This document shows, one piece after another, positions 32,316 to 42,244 of a DNA stretch of 64,000 nt (position 1 is its first letter; every line of letters begins with the position of its first letter). Under the pieces are notes generated by a model, which worked only from the letters and a program-made list of their open reading frames with translations, had not been told where the DNA came from and searched no databases. The position numbers and the translations under genes are program-made. The DNA is from Fulvia fulva (Eukaryota > Ascomycota > Dothideomycetes > Mycosphaerellales > Mycosphaerellaceae), in assembly GCF_020509005.1 (NCBI RefSeq), contig NC_063012.1, positions 4,960,001 through 5,024,000 on the forward strand. Direction: 5' to 3'.

Positions 32316-33592
32316 TGAGGGTGCACGGGCGGGATGGAAAGAGACGGTGCCGGTTTGCTGTCCTGTGCGATACTGCTTTCTCTGCGAGGCGCTTGGTGCT
32401 TGAATCACGGTCGGGAATGGTTTCTGGGTGGGACAGCAATGGACGTTTGGGCGCATCACTGATACCGCCGTGCGGTTACTTTTGGGGAGACGGGGACTCG
32501 AAAAGTTTGCTTTGCGACGATGGTATAAACAGCTGGGTCTGTTTTGGTGATGCTGTATATTAGATGTGGGCGAGGAAGGCATGCAACGCGCAGCCTTGAT
32601 ATCACCCCGTCGTTTCTCGCGCTTGTATCGAAGTTTATCATTTAATGACATGTCCAAGTGAAGCACCTCGGGCTGCATCCCTCCTCGTGTGGGCGGGCGG
32701 GTCGTAACACAACTTTGTGGAGTCAGTTGTGCATGGCCGCAGGGCCAATGCGCGGCAGCCAGCTGTGAGTGTAGTGTAGTAATGGAGGCATTGTAGGCGA
32801 GAAGTGCGGGCACCGCCGGCGAGCTGGCCGAGTCGCACGGCTTTCGCGGTGCACACACACTGGCAAAGCTGGCAGAGCAAAGCTGGCTGCGACTCGTGAA
32901 GGCGCATGCATGTGCGCACTGATGAATGATCAGTGACGACGCGCAATAACACTCCATGTACACGTGCTGCGGCATCTTAACACCGCCTCATCGTAGCGTG
33001 CAGCGTATATGCACATGTAGCATTGAGTTGACCGCAGGAGCTTCTCATCAAGTGACTTGTGGACATGATGAATGCTGTGGATTCTTACTGCAGCACAGCA
33101 TAGCACAGAGCGAACGCGTTGTGCTTCTGCTTCTGAAACCACAGTGGTAGGTAGTCGGGCTGATCCGTCGTCTGATTGATGCTGATTCTCCATTAATGCT
33201 AGGCTGATGTGATCTGCCACGTGGAGGCACCGCGTCGCAACGCGGCCGAGCCACTTCGGCATGTCGGCACCTCTGCGCCATCACATTCTTTTAGCGCCAC
33301 TTATCACGAGCTCCGTCCACAATCTCTGCTGAACATGTCCATTGTCCACCCGCAACTCCCAGCATGCACAGACGCCATCTGATTATGCACGATGACTCGG
33401 CTCCCATGTCACGAGAGAGGCGAAAAGTGGATGATGCTTCGAATTCGAGCCAGGTACCTGACGATCACTGTTGAACTGGCGCACTCTATGGCATCACGAT
33501 TGCGGCTCCGCTGCATCAAAATGTAGGTACTGCGTGTGGGCAAGCAGCATCCTTCTTCTCCTCTCCTCCATCGCAACACACTTTCCATCACA
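32316..33592. other. Intergenic region
   Basis: About 1.3 kb between the zinc-ribbon and SMP/LEA-like genes. Many short frames on both strands overlap one another and none has a recognisable motif. The last 60 bases before 33593 are pyrimidine-rich (CTTCTTCTCCTCTCCTCC), typical of a fungal 5' leader. Confidence 0.4.
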
Positions 33593-34474
33593 ATGTATCC
33601 TCTACGACAAGCTACCCTCAGATGCGTGAGATTGGTTTCGACATCTCGAGGCCCGACTCTCAAACATTACAGTAGCAGCGGCAGAAACCTGGCACAGACA
33701 TCAGCTGCCGGAGAGCAGATTTCGCAGACGGCAAAGGCAGAAGGTGGTCCGGCCAAAGGCGCAATGTCAGCAGAGATGCAGAGTCAGGTCGGAAAGGCTA
33801 GAAAGTGAGTTTGTCGCGCTCGCCCCGTTAACTCGTCGTATGGGAACCGAGCTGACCAGTAAAATAGTTTCGAGCAAGCTGCCCAAGAGATTGGCCAGAA
33901 AATGCAGAGTGACCCAGCCGCAGTGTCATCTGAGGTACGTTCAATGTTGGTGTGAAGAAAAGTGTCTAAGATCATCACGAAGCTCCAACTCTGTTCAGAT
34001 CGCTGCTCTGACCTTGCGGCGGTGAAGCCTAACGCGTGTCGTGGTCGTCGTGGCTGCCTTCGTCGTCGCGAGACCAAGGAGTCGTGGATATATTCTTGAG
34101 CTGACTTGTCGCAGGATGCCGCTTACTTGAAGTCTCGCGAAGCCCGTGCAATCGGTCAAGGACAGCCACCAGCAGACTCTATCAGCGCCGACGCGCAACG
34201 TCTTGCCTCGATGAACGAAGGCAACACAAAGCTGAAGGACGCCAATGATATGGATCCCGCGGAGCAGTCCGCAGCCGACCGCATCGAGAACTTTGAAAAT
34301 GTCGCTGAGCAGGTGGCACCAAAGCTTGCAACCAATCCCGAACAGGTCACAAAGGACGAGGCCGATCTGTTGCACTCTCGAGAGCAGCGTGCCTTCGGAA
34401 ACACTTCCAAGGGCGGAGTCGCCAGTCAGGCTCAGAGTGCTGTGGCAGAGAATGAGACGAAGGGCAGCAAGTAG
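33593..34474 (+). CDS. SMP/LEA-like stress protein, possible mitochondrial presequence
   Basis: Three exons: 33593-33804, 33868-33934 and 34115-34474, introns of 63 and 180 bp with GTGAGT/TAG and GTACGT/CAG ends, 212 residues in all. The N-terminus MYPLRQATLRCVRLVSTSRG is Arg/Ser-rich without acids, as in mitochondrial targeting peptides. The body is hydrophilic: an EQAAQEIGQKMQSDPAAVSSE segment, then DAAYLKSREARAIGQGQPP ... ISADAQRLAS and a second related unit, DEADLLHSREQRAFGN. The paired xLxSREARAxGxG units and low hydrophobicity match seed-maturation-protein (SMP) type LEA domains found in fungi, which are linked to desiccation or stress tolerance. That role is family knowledge; expression cannot be judged here. 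Confidence 0.8.
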
Positions 34475-34588
34475 ATGTTCGGCCATTGGAGCGGCGAGTA
34501 GGCGAGACACTCAGCATGCTAGAATCCTGGCCATTACTTTTGCCCAGTCTGTGCGACAGTGCCGCGCCGATGAAAATGTCTTGCCATT
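34475..34588. other. Convergent 3' flank
   Basis: Short spacer between the SMP/LEA-like gene and the 3' end of the UstYa-family gene on the other strand. Confidence 0.4.
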
Positions 34589-35249
34589 TCAGTGAATGAA
34601 TGAGACACTGATTATGTCTGATCGATTTGTAGACCATAGCCCCTCTATGTATTCGAGTGTGAGCGCAGTCAGGCGTCCGTCACATTCCGATAAATTGTCG
34701 TTTCTGTCTCTATTCCTCCAGGTCATCCAGTCACGAATTGCGTCCATATTGCGACAGGTGTGCCACTGATCGAGGTCTGCAAGGAGTAGCACGCCTCTAC
34801 CCTCTGGGACGTAGACACGTGGAATAGGTATTAGATCCAGAGAGCACATGATCGTTTGTCTCAACTGGGCGACACAGTGGTCGGCGAGTCTTGTCAGCCA
34901 AAGTACCATTGGTCTGTGGACCACATTTACCTAAATGCATTCGGTGCGACATGACGAAAGGTGCGGCTGGGGTGTCTTCAATACCATAGTATGTTGGTGA
35001 GAGGCTTCTCCAGACGTAGTCCAGGCAATGGAGGGCATGATGGCTGTTAGTGGTAATCCAGAAGCGCCCAAAGACCCAATCTTCTTCTCTCCGAGGTTGC
35101 TCAGATTCCTCGTCCGCCTCTTCTGGCGATAGATCAATGAAGCGTTTGTTGAGCAGGTCGTGCCATGATTGGTCAATCTCAGCGTCGGGAAGTCCTTCGT
35201 ATCTGGGCTCTTTGGGGTCTTGTGACAGGAAGTAAGTGCCCATTCGCAT
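34589..35249 (-). pseudogene. UstYa-family (DUF3328) gene, N-terminally truncated and frame-disrupted
   Basis: UstYa-type proteins act as oxidases in fungal ribosomally made cyclic peptide pathways. Here the first part (from 35249) has RYEGLPDAEIDQSWHDLL and the first HxxHC motif (HALHCLDYVWRSLSPTYY), then reaches HRMHL. The rest continues in another frame: DHCVAQLRQTIMCSLDLIPI, WHTCRNMDAIRDWM and the stop at 34589. A donor TTAG/GTAAAT sits at the break, but no AG acceptor before the DHC segment keeps the frame, so a 1-nt indel or a broken intron is likely. The usual N-terminal membrane helix is absent; a stop precedes the first ATG, with only a possible CTAG acceptor upstream. The gene borders the transposon island, so loss of its 5' exon by insertion is plausible. 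No other cluster genes are nearby. Confidence 0.65.
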
Positions 35250-35599
35250 CTAGGTGGACGCCTCCATAAAGCTTCTAAAAGAAGTTCTTTCGTGCACTGG
35301 AAAGCTCGTTTGCGGCTGTCGACTGGAGGAGTATCATGACGGACAGAGATCGCAATGTGGCCCAAGGACTTCACTGTCACCTAGAGCTGCTGGCCACCAA
35401 TCCACCACAGCTATATCTACTGGCCATGTTCACGGCCAAGGTGTCTGTAGGCCCCATCTACCACAGCCACCACCTAAGAATTGCCAAGCAACCTCGAGAC
35501 CTGGGTGACTCCCATCAAGTGTTGATCAAATTTGGGCGATTAGTCAGGAAGCCACTATATAAAGCCAGCACAGGAGCTTTTCCATCGATCGGAGACACG

Positions 35600-36362
35600 C
35601 ACGACGCACCATTCGAAAGCGCCTATTAAGGTTATCACCTAACGAGAACAAGAGCAGCGCGCCTGCGCTGGCGGCCGCGCAATTGCCGCGGAAAGCGACC
35701 AGAAAACAGGAATTCACCTCCTGTCCGACTGGACCCTGAAATTGCGGAGCCGCGGAGGTGAATTGCCTATTTAGGCAACTTCTAACCTCAGCCGTAGCCG
35801 AAGTGCAGCGACATGGAGACTAGATCCCAAGCCCAACTCGCGAGCATCAAGCAGCTCGCGAGGGACACCCAAATCTCTATAAACGGGGATGCGACATAGG
35901 AACCTAGCCAACAGTAACTAACCCTTTAATAGCTAAGCTAATAACTAACCTAGTAATAGTAAGACAATAGCTAACGACAATATACTAAGGGCCTAGGAAA
36001 GGTATAACAAACCCTAGCCGCCCCGGCCCCTCCGCGTAGACAGAACTATATAAAGAAGCCTAGGCAATACTCGACGAAGACGAACACCTAGCCCGAGTAT
36101 ATAAGAATATAATTACGTAGCTCCTTAGTATACTTAAGGCACTCGAATACTAGACTCTAAGAACGATCTACTAGACTATATAGTACGTAATATAATAGAA
36201 GAACCCTACGTAGGCTATAATCGCCGCGGGACACTACCCGGCCTAGCCCTAGAGGACTAATAACGCGATCCGAGTCTACGTTACCGACCCGGAGGAGAAA
36301 AGGGAACTCGATATTATAAGTAGGTATAAGTACGTAGTCGGGTAAGGTACAAGTCGAATAGA
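35600..36362 (+). mobile_element. LINE D, 5' part (un-RIPed start, then RIPed ORF1)
   Basis: The start is approximate. Sequence around 35610 (ATTCGAAAGC, then TATTAAGGTTATC) and 35750 (CCGCGGAGGTG, then TTAGGCAACTTCTA) resembles the 5' leader of LINE B at about 40205 and 40333, so this is a related non-LTR element. An ATG at 35813 opens METRSQAQLASIKQLARDTQ, probably ORF1. From about 35880 the sequence changes abruptly to TpA-rich RIPed DNA with stops, though ORF1-like residues (LYKEAQAILDEDEHLARVY, cf. LINE A) remain readable. It is cut at 36363 by the Gypsy LTR. Its 3' remainder was not located. Confidence 0.55.
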
Positions 36363-36496
36363 TGTTCTATCTAAGGGAGGCGCGGAGGGCGCGAGAGTTA
36401 TATACGGGCGCCAAGCCGCTAGTCGGATTAGTTAGCGGGCGCGAGGTCTAGGTACGTACCCGCGGATTTAAGTAAATATACGCCGGTACGGTGACA
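36363..36496 (-). repeat. Putative 3' LTR of minus-strand Gypsy element E
   Basis: On the minus strand the sequence AGAGAGGGGG (polypurine tract, 36500-36509) is followed closely by TGTCACCGTACC, a typical LTR start; on the plus strand the block opens TGTTCTATC and closes GTGACA, so it has TG...CA ends and is 134 bp long. No second LTR copy was found to confirm the limits, so the boundaries are inferred. Confidence 0.5.
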
Positions 36497-38236
36497 CTAC
36501 CCCCTCTCTTAGAGTGCGCTCCGGAGCACTCTCCTCTCCTCTTATATCTATTATATCTATTATATCTCTTATTACCTTCGTAAACACCTTATTATCTATT
36601 AGACTATACGTATCGCTCTCTTTCTTATAAGCCCGGAGGCCTCGTTCTACCGGTATTAGAGCTATCGCTACTTATACTAGTTAGCGCGCTATACGTATGC
36701 CTATAGCATTCTTATTCGGTATCTAGTCTATAGGTAGTTAAAAACTAGGTGGCTTAGTCGCTCTCGGGTAGTTATAGTAAAAGTCGGCTACGGAGGCGGC
36801 GGTAGTCTCGATAATCTAGTCTATAGCTTTATAGGATAGCTTATTATATCCAATATATTTCACTAAGTATTCCTAATATAGCTATTTACCTCCTACCGGT
36901 ATTAGTCCTCGCGGCTATCTCTTCTTATAGTCTAGAATTTACTTAACTTCCTATTAATCGGGTTTAGCGGGATCGGCTTCGTATTATTCGTCGTCGACAA
37001 TTCGGATTAGTAGTAGTACGGGTTATGTCTATCCTATAACCGGCGGATGAACTAGTATAAGAAGGTGTAAGTAGAAGCGATTATTAATATTTAAAGTAGG
37101 TAGGAGCTCTACTTTATAAGTATTGCCCGGTAGTACCTCCGTAATTACGTACGGTCTAGACTACTTTACGTCTATCTTACGAGAAGGTCTCTCTATCGTC
37201 TAGTTCTTAGTACTTACCTATACTTCGTCGCCTTCGGCGTACCGTAGTATAGGTATACGCGTCTAGTTTACGGACTTAGCTTAGACTACTTATACTAAGG
37301 CTATCTACTATCGTAAGTATTAGTATATCTCTTATATCTTAGCCGTAAACTTGTCCGCGGACTCGGCGTCTAGTCACTATTTATATAGTATTAGTAGTAT
37401 AGGTAAGTCTAAGTCGAACTTAGAGAACCTTAGATTACGCCTAGTATTAGTATAGAACGGCGAGACGCTTATTATTACGGACACTACATTATTTACTATA
37501 AACTTAGCTAATAGAGTCTAATCTAGCTAGTCGTCCTAGGTATAGTTAATAAAGATACGTAGGTATTACTCTATTACTTTGTTCGTGTTCTCCGACTGTC
37601 TATCTATTTCTAGGTAGAACGACGAAGATAGCTTTCGATTAATACTAAGTAGCGCGTATATCCTACGCTAGAATATAGAAATCTATTACGTACTACGATC
37701 CGAGATAATAGACTTCGGGAGCCTATATCTACTAAATACGTACTTAAGGAATACTAGTACGTAATGCTCTACTATTATCGAGGTAATAGGAATGATATGT
37801 CGCTCCTTAGTTAAGCGGTATATAACGGTCATAATATTCTTATACGTTTGTCCGTCGACTACGCTTATTCCCTTCGGTAGTTTGACTACGAAGTTAATAG
37901 AGATATTCTCCTAAGCGCTAAATAGTACTAGTAGCGGTCTTAATAGCCCTAGGTACTAGATGTTAGTGTTCTTATTCGTACGGTAAGCGCGGTAGGTACG
38001 TATATAGCTCTTAATAAATCGTACGATGCCTAGCTAGGTATAGTTACGAGCTACTAATTTATACGTCTTCTCGTCCCCTAAGTAACTAGCTACTATATGA
38101 TCGTAGAAAGCCTATACGATACGAGTACGTACCGGGATTTTACCTTTATCTAGATTATCTTCTAACTCCGGAGGAACGAATAGGCTATAACTACTATATA
38201 TATTCTTAATATATATTATGCCTCCGACTAGGACTA
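36497..38236 (-). mobile_element. RIPed Gypsy (chromovirus-like) element E: integrase and chromodomain part
   Basis: Read on the minus strand and allowing for RIP stops, this segment contains the end of a Gypsy pol. From its 5' side there is a zinc-finger integrase segment, then an integrase core with recognisable blocks (LPKGISVVDGQTYKNIMTVI, ISDRSRQFISIF, YLRIFINY), and nearer the 3' LTR a chromodomain-like stretch (YLVKYIGYNKLSY) as in chromoviruses. Reverse transcriptase and RNase H parts are missing: the element stops at 38236, where the Fot1-type transposon begins. TpA is very high and CpA/TpG nearly absent. Confidence 0.7.
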
Positions 38237-38291
38237 ACGTACTTTACTACCGAGCGGGCTATACTACCGAGCGGGCCACTTTTGCTAAGAA
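38237..38291 (+). repeat. Left terminal inverted repeat of Fot1-type element
   Basis: Begins ACGTACTTTACTACC and contains two direct copies of the 13-mer CTACCGAGCGGGC about 18 bp apart, ending near CACTTTTGCTAAGAA. It matches the reverse complement of 40049-40102 with few differences, all but a few explainable by C-to-T or G-to-A change. Confidence 0.85.
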
Positions 38292-40048
38292 GTATACCAC
38301 TTCTATAGATATAGCTATATAACTACTATTATAGCGTATATTGTCTTTAAACGAGGCCAAACTGACCTTAGCTGTCTAGGCTACGAAACGCGACGCGACA
38401 ATTACGAATCGACTTGCTATAAAGGTATACGACGCGTCTCGAACTACACTAGGGTATCGATTAAATAGACGACCTCCTCGGGGTGACTACGAGCCTAATT
38501 CGAAGAAGCTTATAGAGCTAGAAGAGAGGGTGATACTTAAGTATATACTCGAGCTAGATCTTAGAGGTTTCCCGCTATTAAAGGCTAGTATACGAGTAAT
38601 AGCCGATTCATTACTATAAGAGAAGGGTCTTAAGCCCGCTAGTCTTAATTAGACAGACAGGTTTATTAGGCGGTATCGTGAGCTAAAGGTTCGTATAACA
38701 CGTAGATACGATCGTTAGCAAGCCCTAATAGAAGATCTAGACGTTATCGAGAGGTAGTTCTTGCTTATACGTAATATAAAGGAGAAGTATAGCATCCTTA
38801 ACTAGGACACCTACAACTTCGACGAGACAGGGTTTATAATAGGTGTCATTACGTCTTAGAGCGTCGTTACGGGTTCAGAAAGGCGTAGTAGAAAGAGGAA
38901 GGTCGTTTAATAGGGTAATAGAGAATAGGTAATAGTGATTAAGACTATCTATATAGACGGAATAGCGCTCCTACCCTACGTTATCCTTATAGGCAAATAG
39001 CACATTAGTACCTAGTACTAAGACGGTAACTTAGGTCTAGACTAGACAATCGGGCTAATAGAGAACGGCTGGACTAACAATAAGTTCGGTATACGGTAGC
39101 TAGAGCGTTTCTAGAAGTATACTATAGCTCGTACGACTAGGGTATAGAGACTACTTATTATCGATAGCTACGAGAGCTATAACTCGAAGGCATTCTAGAA
39201 TCTATATAAGGAATACAAGATCTTAGCCCTATATATACTATCGTACGCCTCGTACTTACTCTAGCTATTAGATGTAGGTTGCTATTCGCCTTTAAAGAAG
39301 GTATACGGTACTTAGCTCTCGGGCTTAGTACGCTAGCGTATTACTTATATCGATAAAGTAGAGTTCCTACGCGCCTTCCGGGCAGCCTATAACGCTGTAT
39401 TTAGACAGGACAACATCCTATCGAGCTTCAGAGGCGCTGGTTTGGTTCTATTCAATCTATAGGTAGTGATAGACAAGCTTAATATTAAGCTACGTACGCT
39501 AACCCCTCTAGCTCCGGACTCTACCCCTTAGGAGTCGAAGACACTATAAACTACAAAAGAATTCGACTCTTAATCGACACTAGTAACGAACAGAATGCGT
39601 GCCCGGGTAGGTTCATCGCTAAACTCGTTATAGGAAGGGGTACATTAGCTTATAAAAGGGAGTAGAGAGATAGCGTATTAGATAGCTCTTATACGAAGCA
39701 AGATTAGTAAGCTACGCAAGTCTAACGAGGCTCTTATATAGTAAAAAGCACGAAAGCGCAAGTATATTTAGTCTAGAGGGTCTCTAACCTTCGATAAGGC
39801 GTCGTAATTAATACCTCTAGAGGATACTAGGAGGTAGGAAGTGAGTAGAGAGTCGCTAGATAGTGTTCGGCTAGTACTAAGGCTACGACGCTACAAGCAA
39901 TATAGCGAGTCGGGGTATAACGTACGCACCTATTAAGTAGACTTACTAGATAGCGAAGAATCTAAAGAGGAATTGTCCTCCTAGTAACGATTCTATAAAA
40001 TGTCGTCGTATTAAGATACCGTCGTAATCAAAGTAGAAGTAGTACAGT

Positions 40049-40102
40049 TCTTAGTAAAAGTGGCCCGCTCGGTAGTATAGCCTACTCGGTAGTAAAGCAC
40101 GT
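40049..40102 (-). repeat. Right terminal inverted repeat of Fot1-type element
   Basis: Reverse complement begins ACGTGCTTTACTACCGAG and contains one intact and one altered (CTACCGAGTAGGC) copy of the 13-mer. It pairs with the left repeat. Confidence 0.85.
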
Positions 40103-40104
40103 TA

Positions 40105-40119
40105 TATATATATTGTTTA
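40105..40119. repeat. Left 15-bp target-site duplication of LINE B
   Basis: TATATATATTGTTTA here is repeated exactly at 54798-54812, beyond the 3' tail of LINE B. It lies immediately right of the Fot1 TA duplication. Confidence 0.7.
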
Positions 40120-42244
40120 AACGTAGACGGCTATCTAGGCCTAGGGCTTTTCGTCCTTTTAGCTTACTTATAAGTCCTTTTACTATATTAGAGCTAAAAC
40201 ACGACATATTCGAAAGCTCTTATTAAGGCTATTCTAACGATCTATAAAGTAGGCCACTACCCCTAGAATTAAGGGAGTTCTACCTCATTTAATTTAGATA
40301 GCTTAAAGTTCTCTTTACCCTATTTCTTTAGCTCCGAACGCCGCGGAGGTGCCTAGCTACATTAGGCAACTCCTAGGTAATAGTAGCCTAGGCGAAGCTC
40401 CTCTAAGACAACTAGTAGCAACTTATAGAGGACGTAAAAAGTATAGAAACTAACGATTAGCTCCTATACCGGTCTCTATAGGTAATGATCACTTAGCTAC
40501 GTACGGCGCTTATACTATCGTATTACCGAGGGCAATAAGAAATAAGGACGACGTCTAAGGCGATTAATAAGGCCACCCGGAATTAATACCCCTATAGCTA
40601 GGTATCGGTCGCGGTATCGATACTAGGCCCCCGCCTAACGTACGATATAGTTACGATCTATATTATAGTAAAGGAAGACTAGGCCAAAGTTACGAAGCTA
40701 TCGAATAAGGAGCTCGCCTAACGAATTAATTAACTAGGGGTAGTCGTAGTGAACTAATAGTCTAACGGTACTCTATAGATCTATACTAGCTCTACTACTA
40801 CTAGGAGGTACCTAGAGGTATAGCTATAGTAGATATCTAAGGTTACGGTATTAGCGAAGGTCTTAACGAAGCAATTTACGATCCTAGTCTACGATATGCC
40901 TAAGGAGTTCGACCTAACTAACTAAGGTTACCTACGTACTCTCTAAGAGGACAACCCGGTTACTCTTAACTCTCTAATCTAGAAGGCGACTTGGCTCTAT
41001 AGGAAATAGCTAGAAGGTAAGAAGGCCTCGGCGCTAATAGTATAGCTATAAGACGCGAAAGCGGCGGATCTAGCGATAGAACAAGGCCTAATCTAGTAAT
41101 ATAGCCTTAAGATAGTAGAAAAGTACTCCTTATCCTTTTATATCCTCTAATACTTTAAATACTAACAGTATAGACACTATACCTATACGTATATAAATAA
41201 GTAGGCCTACTCGAACTATATAGGAGACTATATATCTAGGGACTATATATCGGCTACAAGACGGTACGCGAACTGTCCGGGGTACTACCTATTATATAGC
41301 GCGGAATACCTATAGCGGAAACTAGCGAAAAACAAGGCAATCACAAATAGAACCGTCGCCCTAAGATTCTATAGCGACCGTAAGGCTAGCCTATACCGGA
41401 ACTAACTAGCGGCGGTCGGGTATAAGCGCCCTAGGGCCGAGAACGATATAAAGGATACGTAACCTAGGGCGTACGGGAGGCTACGTACTCTACTAGCTAC
41501 GGCGAGGGAATCTAACTAGGCCCGGCTCCCCTTTAGTATATAGCCGATAGGCGTAGACTAGGACGTATAAGGTAGTAGGATATAGGATATTATAGAGGAA
41601 ATGATTATCGATAACGATAACTAGCCTCGACACGCTTAGTATTATCTAGTATAACGTTAACTATAGTAAGGATATAGTCTAGAACTATTTCGTATACGAG
41701 GCGGGCCCGTACGTCTACTACGTCCTAGTAATCTAGGAGCTATAGATTAACCCGTACTATAAGAGACTAACGACCTATAAGTTACTAGGCTATACGATAT
41801 ACCTACGAGGCGACGGTAGACCCCGTACGTACTTCTATATTAGTAAGGACATACTAGAATCCGACTAGGAGGTAGTATACTACGTAGACGAAGAAGGCGG
41901 GGGCGATATTACCTCCCTCTACGTAGGTAGTACCTATATATACAACCTATATATATAACCGCTAGCCTCGAGGTCTAGCCGCGACCTTAGGTCTATATAT
42001 ACCTAGACAGTACGCTTAAGAGACAAGGCTACTATATCGTAGTAGGAGACTTCAATATATACTACCCTTCCTAGGAAAGCCTTATATAGCCGTACCCTAT
42101 AGCCGACGAAGTACTCGACTTAATAGCGAGTAACGTAATTGCCCTTAATACCCCGAAGGACCTAGGTACCTAGAAGAGAGGGGGACTCTAAGGCACGATC
42201 GACCTCTCCTAGATCTTAGATAGCTACTACTATATAGTAACCTA
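40120..42244 (+). mobile_element. LINE B, first segment: 5' leader, ORF1, start of endonuclease
   Basis: A Tad1/I-type non-LTR retrotransposon, RIP-saturated. After a leader that resembles LINE D comes an ORF1 with residual CCHC-type knuckles around 41130-41340 (for example YLQRKLAKNKAITNRTVALR just after them), and from about 41650 an apurinic endonuclease-like domain (GDGRPRTYFYISKDI; GTIDLSQILDSYYYIVT at the end). Stops arise at former CAG/CAA/TGG codons. The segment ends at the 15-bp target site into which LINE A inserted; the frame resumes at 47081. Confidence 0.75.
42230..42244. repeat. Left 15-bp target-site duplication of LINE A
   Basis: CTATATAGTAACCTA is repeated exactly at 47081-47095. 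The duplicated bases belong to the endonuclease frame of LINE B. Confidence 0.8.

Larger units (their letters stand above)
38237..40102 (+). mobile_element. RIPed Fot1/Pogo-type DNA transposon
   Basis: A complete, dead Tc1/mariner-superfamily element of 1866 bp. Terminal inverted repeats of roughly 55 bp begin ACGTACTTTACTACCGAG at the left and, on the other strand, ACGTGCTTTACTACCGAG at the right, each containing two copies of CTACCGAGCGGGC (one RIPed at the right). TA dinucleotides flank both ends (38235-38236 and 40103-40104), as expected for TA target duplication. Inside, a plus-strand transposase can be read through RIP stops, with the catalytic blocks NFDETGF (about 38818), LLIIDSYESYNSK (about 39150, with the usual GHxSH His residues turned to Tyr) and LLDVGCYSPLKK (about 39265). 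Confidence 0.85.

Noticed and set aside
35254..35629. Plus-strand open frames and a TATATAAA box before the repeat island
   Set aside because: They are antisense to the UstYa-family gene or fall in the LINE leader; no conserved protein feature is seen.
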